Of a stretch of 64,000 nt of DNA, positions 8,694-16,910 are shown piece by piece; positions within the stretch are counted from its first letter, which is position 1; each line of letters starts with the position of its first letter. The notes below the pieces were generated by a model. That model was not told where the DNA came from. It ran no database searches and saw only the letters and a list, made by a program, of their open reading frames with translations. Source of the DNA: Calditrichota bacterium. GTDB taxonomy: Bacteria > Zhuqueibacterota > Zhuqueibacteria > Thermofontimicrobiales > Thermofontimicrobiaceae. The stretch lies in assembly GCA_013152715.1 (NCBI GenBank), contig JAADFU010000190.1, forward strand, positions 1-64,000, in the 5' to 3' direction. The position numbers and the translations under genes were made by a program.

Positions 8694-11480
8694 TTAAAAT
8701 CCTACACTTAAACCGAGCAACACTGAACGTGGCGCACTGAAATTGTAGGGACGCCTTATGAAATCTTGCGTATCGTCCCAATCTGTCGTGGCGTCGGGCA
8801 ACCCGGTATCGCCATAAACAGATAAAACATTTCGTTTATTAAACAGGTTGCTAATATCTGTGTAGGTGATAACCTCAAAGCCATATACCTGGAAAATTCG
8901 CTGTGCTCGCAAATCCACATTCATCGTCCAGGGCATCCTGGCGCTCATTGGTTCGTCGATACGAAGACCGCGCGAAGAAAGCGGCGTGTAAGGCAAACCA
9001 CTGCCATAATTTCCGATGACATTCACGCTCCATTTGCCAGGCTTGCCAAAATCAAGCACAAAATTTATGGTATGCGTCTGATCCCAATCCATGGTGATCA
9101 TTTTCTTTGGCGGATAAGTGCCATAAACTGAGAATGAATACCAATCATTATAATGAGCCGTCACATTAGGAGCGTTGCCTTCCGCTTTGGACAGAGAATA
9201 ATTGATCTGTCCGCCGAAAAAACCAGTAAAACGTTTTTTCAGCGTTATCTCGACGCCTTTAGCGTTTGCATAATCCAAATTGGTGAAACGATGGTATTGC
9301 ACCGGCACGCCCTGATAGCGCTGCAAAGCAACATAATCGTAAATATTTCGAAAATATATCGTGACGTCCAGAGCGACATTCTCTGAGATTTTACTCTCCA
9401 CTCCCAACTCATAAGCGATGGTTTTTTCCGGCTTCAAATTCGCATTTCCCAGCCGCGTATAAATGCCGTTGATCGACATATCCGGAAAGGGGTAATATTG
9501 ATTATCTTGATTCTCCGCATAAAACAGACGAATGTACTGGGGAATCTGATAAAAATGACCATAAGCAAAATGAAGCACCGCTCTGTCCATCACCGGGTGC
9601 GCAAATCCCAATCGCGGGCTGACATACAATTTCTTGTCCGCTTCCACTAAATTCTTGCGTAACTCGCCGGTGAGAGGATCAGTTACATATTCAGCCGTTG
9701 GCTGTCGCGGATCAAAAATATATTTGGACTTGGTATCCATGTAGTCCAGCCGCAAGCCAGCATTCACTACCATGCCCCAGCTTTCAAACTCCATTTTATC
9801 CTGAACGTAAGCCGAGCCTTCGATGGGTTTGTGATGGAATTTCCAGACATCAGGAGCAGCAGAATATGGCGCATACACGTCGTGATAAGACATGTCCACC
9901 TTTTTCACTTCCACGCCCACTTTGATTTGGTGCATTTTATTGGCCTGACTGGTCAAATCGATTTTGCCAGATGTGATGACATTCTCCCGATTTTCCCATT
10001 CAGCGCCGCCGCCTGAGGTGTACGTTGAGTCGGCAGTATCGAAAAAGATGTGGTCGAACTCGTATTCCTCATCAGGCGGAGAAATATTTGCCGCGCCGGT
10101 ATATTGGCCGTTTTCGTTTAATATTTGCCACTCGCCATTTGAATAACCGCTAAAGAAATCTTTTGCTCTGTATTTGTAGTACATGCGATGAGAATTGAAC
10201 ACCGACGCCTTAATTTCATAATAAGTACTCGGCGACAACGTATGCGTAAAAGTGGCGTTGAACATATAGTTGTCGTCGTAATTTGTACCCGTGTTTTGCG
10301 GCACATATTTATTGCCATGAAGATAATTTTTGTACCGTTCGCGCGCGCCAACAGCGCCCAAGGTAAGTTTGATCGCATTGATGGGACGCAAAACTAATTT
10401 CGCGTTTGCGCGACGTTCATGGCGATAAGGCTGCCCGGTCCAACCAAGATAAGTGTTTGTATTATAAGCGTCACCGGAAACGAAAAAAGTATTTTTCTTG
10501 CCCAGCAACGGGATCGGACCTCCCACGTACAAATCTGTGCGGAACCTCCCCCAATCGTCAACTTTCTTGTTGCGCTTTTCCCAGTATGCCGGATCAAATT
10601 TGTTTTGTCCGGGCGTCGCCGGCGCTGTCCCAACGTCAGAGACGAGCGCCGTATCGCCATCCGACACGCGAATCCATTGCCCGTTTCTATTTAACCGCTT
10701 GTAGATATAATTGTATTCGTGCCGGTTCACGTATTTGTCCGTCATCACGCGAATCCGACCATTGTAAGCGCTGCCCCCTTCTTTTGTCACAATGTTGAGC
10801 ACACCAGACATGGCCTCGCCGTATTCGGCATTGAAGGTACCGAGCAAAACAGCCATCTCAGAAATACCAACACTGGTGACGTCGCTTCCCATTCCTCCCA
10901 TTAATGGGTCTTCGACGTAAAAACCATCGATCATGTAAGAAAGTTCTCCGGTTCTCCCTCCGCGCACATTAATCGATCGATTTAAGCCAGTTCCGCGTTC
11001 GATAAATCCGGGCGAAATCGTCATCACTTCCTGATAGCTCAACACAGGAAGCTTATCAATTTGCTCGCCAGTCGTTACTACTGAGGATGAGGTCACGTCC
11101 TTTTCAATCAGCGGCCGCTCAGCAGTGACTTCAACGACCTCCCCTTCAATCACCGTCGATTCAAGTCCAAAGTTAATGCGCGTCGTACGATCGACAATAA
11201 CCTGAACCGATGTCTTGATGATTGACTTGTAGCCAATCATCATCGCTTTTAAATCGTACCGCCCGGGCGGCAGATTGATGATGTAATAATCACCATTTGC
11301 ATCGGTCGCTGCGCCAAAGTTAGTCCCGACAACGATAATATTCGCGCCAATTAATGGCTCTCCAGTCTGTTTATCTTTCACCGTTCCGGCAATCTTGCCG
11401 GTAATACCCCCATAGCACAGAGTGGAGAAAAAGATTCCTGAGACTAGCGTCAGGGCAACAATTAGAATTTTGTTGCGCAT
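8694..11480 (-). CDS. TonB-dependent receptor with carboxypeptidase-regulatory-like domain (module C)
   Basis: 928 residues. A signal peptide (about 1-24) precedes a carboxypeptidase-regulatory-like domain (about 25-115, GKIAGTVKDKQTGEPLIGAN). The plug domain (about 120-235) has the motifs INVRGGRTGELSYMIDGF and GTFNAEYGEAMSGVLNIVT. The C-terminal ~690 residues form the 22-strand-type barrel, ending in an aromatic residue (PRSVLLGLSVGF). Such receptors import or sense large ligands at the outer membrane using TonB energy; the ligand is unknown. SD GGAGG lies 7 nt before the ATG. It is the first gene of its unit, followed 31 nt later by the large secreted protein. In the plug it differs more from the other two receptors than they do from each other (KLPVLSYQ where both others have MPVExF). 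No TonB box was identified with confidence. Confidence 0.93.
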   Translation of the reverse strand: MRNKILIVALTLVSGIFFSTLCYGGITGKIAGTVKDKQTGEPLIGANIIVVGTNFGAATDANGDYYIINLPPGRYDLKAMMIGYKSIIKTSVQVIVDRTTRINFGLESTVIEGEVVEVTAERPLIEKDVTSSSVVTTGEQIDKLPVLSYQEVMTISPGFIERGTGLNRSINVRGGRTGELSYMIDGFYVEDPLMGGMGSDVTSVGISEMAVLLGTFNAEYGEAMSGVLNIVTKEGGSAYNGRIRVMTDKYVNRHEYNYIYKRLNRNGQWIRVSDGDTALVSDVGTAPATPGQNKFDPAYWEKRNKKVDDWGRFRTDLYVGGPIPLLGKKNTFFVSGDAYNTNTYLGWTGQPYRHERRANAKLVLRPINAIKLTLGAVGARERYKNYLHGNKYVPQNTGTNYDDNYMFNATFTHTLSPSTYYEIKASVFNSHRMYYKYRAKDFFSGYSNGEWQILNENGQYTGAANISPPDEEYEFDHIFFDTADSTYTSGGGAEWENRENVITSGKIDLTSQANKMHQIKVGVEVKKVDMSYHDVYAPYSAAPDVWKFHHKPIEGSAYVQDKMEFESWGMVVNAGLRLDYMDTKSKYIFDPRQPTAEYVTDPLTGELRKNLVEADKKLYVSPRLGFAHPVMDRAVLHFAYGHFYQIPQYIRLFYAENQDNQYYPFPDMSINGIYTRLGNANLKPEKTIAYELGVESKISENVALDVTIYFRNIYDYVALQRYQGVPVQYHRFTNLDYANAKGVEITLKKRFTGFFGGQINYSLSKAEGNAPNVTAHYNDWYSFSVYGTYPPKKMITMDWDQTHTINFVLDFGKPGKWSVNVIGNYGSGLPYTPLSSRGLRIDEPMSARMPWTMNVDLRAQRIFQVYGFEVITYTDISNLFNKRNVLSVYGDTGLPDATTDWDDTQDFIRRPYNFSAPRSVLLGLSVGF

Positions 11481-12100
11481 AAATTGTCCTCCTCTTGTGG
11501 TTGATTTTTGCGTGTGAAAATTAATAGTATGGTAATTATTAAGTCAGACATCACCTCCTTTCGCACGTTTGACTTTGCTGCGAGCAAAATTGAAGCAGAG
11601 AATTTCTTTAACTGAAATGTCAATAGATTATTACAAATTTCGTACCTGATATTTAAGAATACCATAAGTAATTGTTTTTATTAATCATAAAATTTGCCCA
11701 AATGCTAAATTATGCAGTGAATTTCACTAATTGTGCAAATATTGGCACAGGAATCACTGTTTATTATTCAATCAAATACTTAGGTCTTGGCCTCGTGAAA
11801 TAAATTTTGGCTAAAAATTTACTCAAATATTTCCTTATTGATTCTATTTTTCAGGGGAAAGTTGCCAATCATTCCAACCAATAAAAATGACTGCTTTGCC
11901 GACGTCCGGCTTGTGCTCAAAGCTAATAATAAGACAAATTGAACATGTCTAATTTTTTTAACTGCAACATTGGCTACTTTTTTCTGTCCCTGAATCAGAG
12001 CAGGATACAATTGAAAAATTTTTCCGCGACTAACTCAAGCGTCAACATTAAATGTAACTGAAATTTCATTTTAAAATTCTTTGGAACAATCATTTCATTC
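11481..12100 (-). other. Long 5' leader of the module C operon, no supported gene
   Basis: About 620 nt separate the likely transcription start of the module C operon from its first gene. The stretch is A/T-rich. I see no convincing protein gene: a 63-codon frame at 11819-12010 has a TTG start, no SD and no recognisable product. It holds an SD-like 13-mer at 11549-11561 (listed separately) and an imperfect 16-bp inverted repeat at 11733-11748 (GTGCAAATATTGGCAC). A structured leader RNA is possible but I could not match a known riboswitch class. Confidence 0.5.
11549..11561 (-). promoter_or_regulatory. Perfect anti-SD complement in the leader, about 70 nt upstream of the receptor start
   Basis: The minus strand reads AAAGGAGGTGATG, with 12 consecutive bases complementary to the usual bacterial 16S rRNA 3' end. 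The only nearby start codon (ATG at 11551-11549) is embedded in the motif and so badly spaced. From it a 29-codon frame runs to 11462 and overlaps the first codons of the receptor gene in another frame. The true receptor start has its own SD. The same 13-mer occurs in the leader of the divergent FG-GAP gene. Confidence 0.6.
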
Positions 12101-12129
12101 AATATAATAGCGCATAGAGAAAAAGTCAA
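12101..12129 (-). promoter_or_regulatory. Sigma-70-like promoter for the module C operon
   Basis: On the minus strand a -35 TTGACT (12129-12124) and a -10 TATATT (12106-12101) are separated by exactly 17 bp. The site lies just downstream of the terminator of the upstream operon, where a new promoter is expected. The predicted transcript has a leader of about 615 nt, so a second, nearer promoter cannot be excluded. Confidence 0.6.
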
Positions 12130-12145
12130 GTGTTTTTTTACATTT

Positions 12146-12184
12146 CAGTAACAAAAAGCCCTCCGGAGCGATCTGGAGGGCTTT
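12146..12184 (-). terminator. Rho-independent terminator of the module A-B operon
   Basis: A perfect 10-bp stem (AAAGCCCTCC at 12155-12164 with GGAGGGCTTT at 12175-12184, 10-nt loop) lies 24 nt after the stop codon of the PorV-like gene at 12209. The minus strand continues as TTTTTGTTACTG. Confidence 0.92.
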
Positions 12185-12208
12185 ATCTTCCAGCACGATT
12201 GAGCTAAC

Positions 12209-13246
12209 TTAAAATTCTAATGCCAGACTAAACCTCTGGACATTTTCCAGCACGCCAAAATCAGCATAAGCGTAGTCAAACTTCACCTTGAGCGAACCGC
12301 CAAATCCGTATTGCAAACCGACACCGGCAGTTAAGCCTTCCTCGCTGTCTTTCATAAATAAATTTTTGTATCCGGCGCGCAAAAAGACAATGTCCCGCAG
12401 CGCATATTCAGTGCCGATATTGACATATTCCGCGTTGTCATTGGGGTGCATGGCATCCACGGCAAATATCCAGCGATAATTATAATTGTCGATCACGTTT
12501 ATCGCCGCGCCAAATCGGAAAAGTAATGGCAACTCCCAGCTATCCGTGCGCATGTTTCCCACAATTTTATTGTTGTTGCCATATTTCTCCGGAGCAATAT
12601 CTACGGGAATTTGTGTATCACGCCCCGTCATTCGCATTTTTGAACCGAAATTGCAAATACTCATGCCGAGCGTCATGCCGCGAAATTGTGTTGTGAACAA
12701 TGTCCCGATATCTAACGCCAATCCGGAAGCAGCTTCGTGCCAGAGCTTTTGATTGATAAATTTCAAATTAAAACCGATGCTAAACCGATCTGTCAAATTT
12801 CGCGCGTACGAAGTCGCAATAGCAATGTCCGAAGCGCCAAACTTTTCACCAGTACCGTCGGGATAAGCCACAGTCCTCACTTCCATCTCTCCCATCGTTA
12901 AAGCAGTAAAGCTCATGCCGACTGTACCGTATCTGCCAAGGGATAACGTTGTCCCGGCATAATCAAAATTAACGCCCGCCAGCCAATTGGTATGATTGAG
13001 CGTAACTTCCACATTATTGGTCAAACGGGCGATTCCCGCCGGATTCCAATAAAGGGCAGAGGCGTCGTTTGCCACGGCGACGAAAGCGCCGCCCATACCA
13101 ATTGCCCTGGCGCCAACCTCGATGGACAAAAATGGCGCCGCCGTCGTTCCAACTTTGGAAACATCTTTGACAAATTGTTGCGCGTAACTCATCTGAAACA
13201 GAAACGGCAAAATCAAAACGATATGTAAAAATTTAATCCTTTTCAT
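12209..13246 (-). CDS. PorV/PorQ-family outer-membrane beta-barrel protein (module B)
   Basis: 345 residues: a signal peptide (about 1-22, ending SYAQ), then KVGTTAAPFLSIEVGARAIG, MGGAFVAVANDASALYWNPAG and a barrel ending RFSLALEF. It belongs to the PorV/PorQ family, close to the module A copy. The proposed role is as the outer-membrane partner or export shuttle for the large secreted protein encoded 17 nt upstream; this is inferred from family and synteny only. SD GGAGG lies 9 nt before the ATG. It is the last gene of the long operon and is followed by a strong terminator. Confidence 0.88.
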   Translation of the reverse strand: MKRIKFLHIVLILPFLFQMSYAQQFVKDVSKVGTTAAPFLSIEVGARAIGMGGAFVAVANDASALYWNPAGIARLTNNVEVTLNHTNWLAGVNFDYAGTTLSLGRYGTVGMSFTALTMGEMEVRTVAYPDGTGEKFGASDIAIATSYARNLTDRFSIGFNLKFINQKLWHEAASGLALDIGTLFTTQFRGMTLGMSICNFGSKMRMTGRDTQIPVDIAPEKYGNNNKIVGNMRTDSWELPLLFRFGAAINVIDNYNYRWIFAVDAMHPNDNAEYVNIGTEYALRDIVFLRAGYKNLFMKDSEEGLTAGVGLQYGFGGSLKVKFDYAYADFGVLENVQRFSLALEF

Positions 13247-13263
13247 CAGACGTATCCTCCTCG

Positions 13264-16200
13264 CTACTTAATCACCGCAAATTTTCCAATATAGTTTTCC
13301 CCGGAAGGTGTGCTCACATGGAAAACATAAACTCCGTACGCGATTTCCATGCCATCTTTGGTCAGCATGTCCCAAGACTGCGCCCCGTCATCTATCGGGC
13401 TGTCATGTTCAACCGTATCAACTAAGTACCCGCGCATCGTAAATATTTTAATAGTACATTTCGGCGGCAAATGAATAAAATCGATCTTGTGCTTGCCGCG
13501 GCCTGAAGAATAAAAATGCTGTGGCTCCCATGAAGCAGTGACAACGTAGGGATTTGGCACGACCGCAATGTCTCTCAATGTTTCTTTTGCGTGTGCGACT
13601 TTGTAATCAACATAAGCGCCTTTCGCCGCAAATGTAAATTTATCCTGACTGGTAAAAGGCTTATTCACAGCGAGATAGAACATATCTCCCGCTTTGGGTT
13701 TAAATTTTTCCACGACAATTGTATCAACGGGAATCTTAATAATTTCGCCTTCTTTGTCTTTGACCGCATAGCCGTATTCATTCAAGGAATCGCGCGAAAC
13801 AATGATATTCTTGGGCGCCCGAAAACGCGCTTCCCAGGTTCCGCGTTTGCGATGATTGACGTAAGTGATCGGCGTCAGATAATCCTGATCGGAAAGCGCC
13901 GAATCTTTGTCCGTATCAAAGAAAACAAATTCAGCCGTATCGCCGGTAGTCACGTTGAAGACTCTGAAATTTGCCCACTTATTATTGGCAGACTTTACCA
14001 CGATTGAATCATAGATTACAATCAGGAAATCGTAAGGTACGGCTACTCCCTGATTTGAGTACAAACCCACTTGATAATCATAATTCGTTTTTGTCTGGTA
14101 GTTTTCAGGAATCTTATCATTTTCACCGATGAACCCATATTCAGCTAAAAATCTCTGATGGTCGTCTCCGGTGAGCCAGCCGCTTCGTTCCTGGCTTGCT
14201 TCGAGCTTGTGATTTTGCACAAGAACCCGCAAGCCATCAAAATAATCATTGCGATCCTCGCCGTTCAAAAATGGACTGTCAAAAATCGGATAATACTGAT
14301 AATTAACTTCACCGTAATAAACGTCGCCGTTGCTGCTGACGGGTAAAGCCCCTCCGGGCAACACTCGGAAATTTCCGACAGTAAAACCGACCTCATAATC
14401 CACGTCAATCTGGAATTCGCGCTCGTCGCCGGGAATTTTCACCGTCAGCGAAGAAGGCACGAGATGACTTTTCTTTAGCAATACAAAATTTGTATCCAAC
14501 TTCACCGTTTCGGTATATTGCCGAGTATCTTTCACATAAAAAGTCGTGTCCGTAATGACCTTCTTGTTATTTTCCATCTCGAAATGACTCGAATCGTCGA
14601 ACAGAATTTCGTACTCGGCGCCATCGTCTATTTTTGTCGGGTCAATCGGATCGACAACAATCGAGCCGGTTCCGGATCCCGAAGCCTGCTTCACGGCGCC
14701 GTTGTCCCTATCCAACCTCGGCGGCGCAACATAACCGGCGGCGGGAGCATTGGGTACAATTTGAACGCAATTAACATCGACAAACGTGACTTCGCCGGAT
14801 GCATCAAACTGAATTCTTTTCCCGCAGACCGCGGGCGCTTTTGCTTGCAAACTATCAAATTCTGATAATCCACGGCTGTAAAAATCGTCGTAATAGCCTT
14901 TGTCAAAGGAACAAACGGCGTAAAAATAAGTCTGTCCGTTTTCCACAGGCCCAGCCCAGGTTTGCCCGGAATCGACAAATGTGTACTGCAAACCAGTATC
15001 CTTGCCCATATTGAACTGAATGCCATCTCTGCTCACCGGATGCGGGCCTTTCAGTCCGTCAATCAAGTCAAATTGGGCAATGGGCTTGTTAAATGATTTA
15101 TTGCCATAAGTGTCAGTCCCGATATAGCTCTCCAAAAATCCCGGATCCGTAGCTCGATAAATGACGTACCCTTCGAAATCGTAGCCATAAATTGGATCGC
15201 GCGATCCTTCGGCGCGTTTGTCCCAGTAAAGCGTCACTTTTCTGTCGCCGGGAACGGCTGTCACGTTTGGTTTCAGCGGCACTGCGGCAAAATTATAATC
15301 CGCATCATAAATTTGCTGCATGGTCATGGCATTTCTGACCAGATCGTCGCGGTCAGCGCCCATCACCATGCTGATGGCAAATTTTCTCCGGGAGTCCGGC
15401 TCCGGCGCCGGCGGCAGAGAAAAATAGCCGGAACCGTAGTGCATGACAATATCCACCTGGTTCATTGCCCTGGAAAAACTACCGGGGATTGTTTGCGACC
15501 AGAGCTTTTCATCCTCGCCCAATTCGATCAAGGAGGCTTTCCAGTCAGCGCTTAAAAAACTGGTCAAACCAATTTGATCGCTCTCGTCGTTATCTGTATA
15601 TTCAAAGTTCGGCTCGCCGCGGTCAGGGACGCCATTGCCTTCTGTACCGTCCCGGTCAGGGCCGGGATAATCCGGATGTTCAGGACCTATTCCATCGCTG
15701 CCGATGTCATCAATTTTCGGATCCCAATCGTGATCATTATCAATGCCGTCATCCTGACTTTCATCCCAGGGGTTGCCATCGGCGCCAATCAGACCATCGC
15801 CATCGTCGTCGACGCCGTTGCGCGGATCGCCGGGTGATTCCAAAAATTTCCAGCCAAAAAATCCCGGGCTAAAGCCGCCATCTGCCGGCGTCCACAAATC
15901 GTTGTCCCATTGATAGACAATATCTTCATCTTTATTGAATTCAGACAAATCATCGCTGTTATCCTCCTGCTCGCCGATATCCGCATCACCGTACATGCCG
16001 AAAATAGTTTTTTCATACAAATATTTGCCGGTATTGGTGATCCAAAAAGTGAAAATAATGATATCTTCTGCCTGTGGGTCTGCCCACTGGTAACCGCGCA
16101 CTTCCACTTCCAAACCAAGACCTCTTTTTGACGAATCGTTTGGATCAGGATAAAATTGAAATTCATCATTTGCGTCGTCGTTCATCCGATAATAAGATTC

Positions 16201-16833
16201 TTGAGTAGCGCGCGCATAAGCGCCATATTGTCCGTCCCAGAAAGGAATTCCCGAACGCGGATCCACCCAATCTGGTTTGTCAGGCCAAATCCAGGGCCAA
16301 CTGTCGGGTTTTCCGTCGTCGTCTTCAGAGCCCATGTGTGCCGGAATGCCATCGGGGCCGTCGTTATCTTCCGCGCCCTGAGCGTTGTACATGGCGATAT
16401 AGTCCTGATTTGGGTCAAAATAACCGGGAATTGGCTCAAAACCATACTGGTACTCGCCGCCAGGCGCCATGTCCGCTCTGCCTGTATATCCTTCGCCATC
16501 ACTAAAAATATGGCGTCGTTGGCCATAGGCGTCAAACACTTCTGCGCCGACAAAAGGACAAAATTCGGCAAAATAGCTGTGCCCCGAACCTTTGGGCCAG
16601 ATTCCGGAAACCAATCGATTCGAATCTTCAAACCAGTTACCAATATCTCCGTAATTAAAAAAGACAGTCAGAATGTTATTTCCATCATGAATTCCTCGCC
16701 GCCGGTCTTCGTGACCCATGATTTTGCCAAACTTTTTCACAGATTTCCCTTTTTCACCTGCGGCGAAAAGCTTTAAATTCAGAACCATAAATAAGCCTAA
16801 TGTGAAAATCAGGACATTAGTAAATTTTCGCAT
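13264..16833 (-). CDS. Very large secreted protein with Asp-rich segment, FN3-like domain and sorting-like C-terminus (module B cargo)
   Basis: 1189 residues from the ATG at 16833, chosen because GGAGG lies 6 nt upstream and a signal peptide (MRKFTNVLIFTLGLF...) follows; the frame extends 17 codons further without an SD. Function not recognised. Near the N-terminus is RRRGIHDGN...TVFFNYGDIG, shared with the module A protein. A segment of about 80 residues (about 338-419) is dense in Asp, Asn and Gly (GVDDDGDGLIGADGN, DGIDNDHDWDP) and resembles thrombospondin type 3 or EF-like calcium loops. An FN3-like unit follows (RKVTLYWDKRAEGSRDP to QTYFYAVCSFDKG). The final 104 residues start LRDIAVVPNPY and end YIGKFAVIK, a probable surface-sorting domain. 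It lies between a TonB-dependent receptor gene and a PorV-like gene. Confidence 0.82.
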   Translation of the reverse strand: MRKFTNVLIFTLGLFMVLNLKLFAAGEKGKSVKKFGKIMGHEDRRRGIHDGNNILTVFFNYGDIGNWFEDSNRLVSGIWPKGSGHSYFAEFCPFVGAEVFDAYGQRRHIFSDGEGYTGRADMAPGGEYQYGFEPIPGYFDPNQDYIAMYNAQGAEDNDGPDGIPAHMGSEDDDGKPDSWPWIWPDKPDWVDPRSGIPFWDGQYGAYARATQESYYRMNDDANDEFQFYPDPNDSSKRGLGLEVEVRGYQWADPQAEDIIIFTFWITNTGKYLYEKTIFGMYGDADIGEQEDNSDDLSEFNKDEDIVYQWDNDLWTPADGGFSPGFFGWKFLESPGDPRNGVDDDGDGLIGADGNPWDESQDDGIDNDHDWDPKIDDIGSDGIGPEHPDYPGPDRDGTEGNGVPDRGEPNFEYTDNDESDQIGLTSFLSADWKASLIELGEDEKLWSQTIPGSFSRAMNQVDIVMHYGSGYFSLPPAPEPDSRRKFAISMVMGADRDDLVRNAMTMQQIYDADYNFAAVPLKPNVTAVPGDRKVTLYWDKRAEGSRDPIYGYDFEGYVIYRATDPGFLESYIGTDTYGNKSFNKPIAQFDLIDGLKGPHPVSRDGIQFNMGKDTGLQYTFVDSGQTWAGPVENGQTYFYAVCSFDKGYYDDFYSRGLSEFDSLQAKAPAVCGKRIQFDASGEVTFVDVNCVQIVPNAPAAGYVAPPRLDRDNGAVKQASGSGTGSIVVDPIDPTKIDDGAEYEILFDDSSHFEMENNKKVITDTTFYVKDTRQYTETVKLDTNFVLLKKSHLVPSSLTVKIPGDEREFQIDVDYEVGFTVGNFRVLPGGALPVSSNGDVYYGEVNYQYYPIFDSPFLNGEDRNDYFDGLRVLVQNHKLEASQERSGWLTGDDHQRFLAEYGFIGENDKIPENYQTKTNYDYQVGLYSNQGVAVPYDFLIVIYDSIVVKSANNKWANFRVFNVTTGDTAEFVFFDTDKDSALSDQDYLTPITYVNHRKRGTWEARFRAPKNIIVSRDSLNEYGYAVKDKEGEIIKIPVDTIVVEKFKPKAGDMFYLAVNKPFTSQDKFTFAAKGAYVDYKVAHAKETLRDIAVVPNPYVVTASWEPQHFYSSGRGKHKIDFIHLPPKCTIKIFTMRGYLVDTVEHDSPIDDGAQSWDMLTKDGMEIAYGVYVFHVSTPSGENYIGKFAVIK

Positions 16834-16910
16834 CAATAACCTCCGCCATAATTTAAAAAGCGAGCCAATAATCGTTTTGGTCAATCAACAGAAATGACTA
16901 AAAATTGAAA

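Noticed and set aside
11595-11623. Minus-strand TTGACA near 11620
   Set aside because: No -10-like hexamer at any reasonable spacing.
11819-12010. 63-codon minus-strand frame in the module C leader
   Set aside because: TTG start, no SD, no recognisable domain; better explained as noncoding leader.
12084-12111. Plus-strand TATAAT with a weak -35 (TTGGAA)
   Set aside because: 16-bp spacer, weak -35 and it would transcribe into a terminator with no plus-strand gene behind it.
16156-16776. 206-codon plus-strand frame inside cargo B
   Set aside because: Antisense to a well-supported 1189-residue secreted protein; composition is not protein-like.
16834-16884. 17-codon extension of cargo B
   Set aside because: No SD; GGAGG lies directly before the inner ATG, which starts a clean signal peptide.
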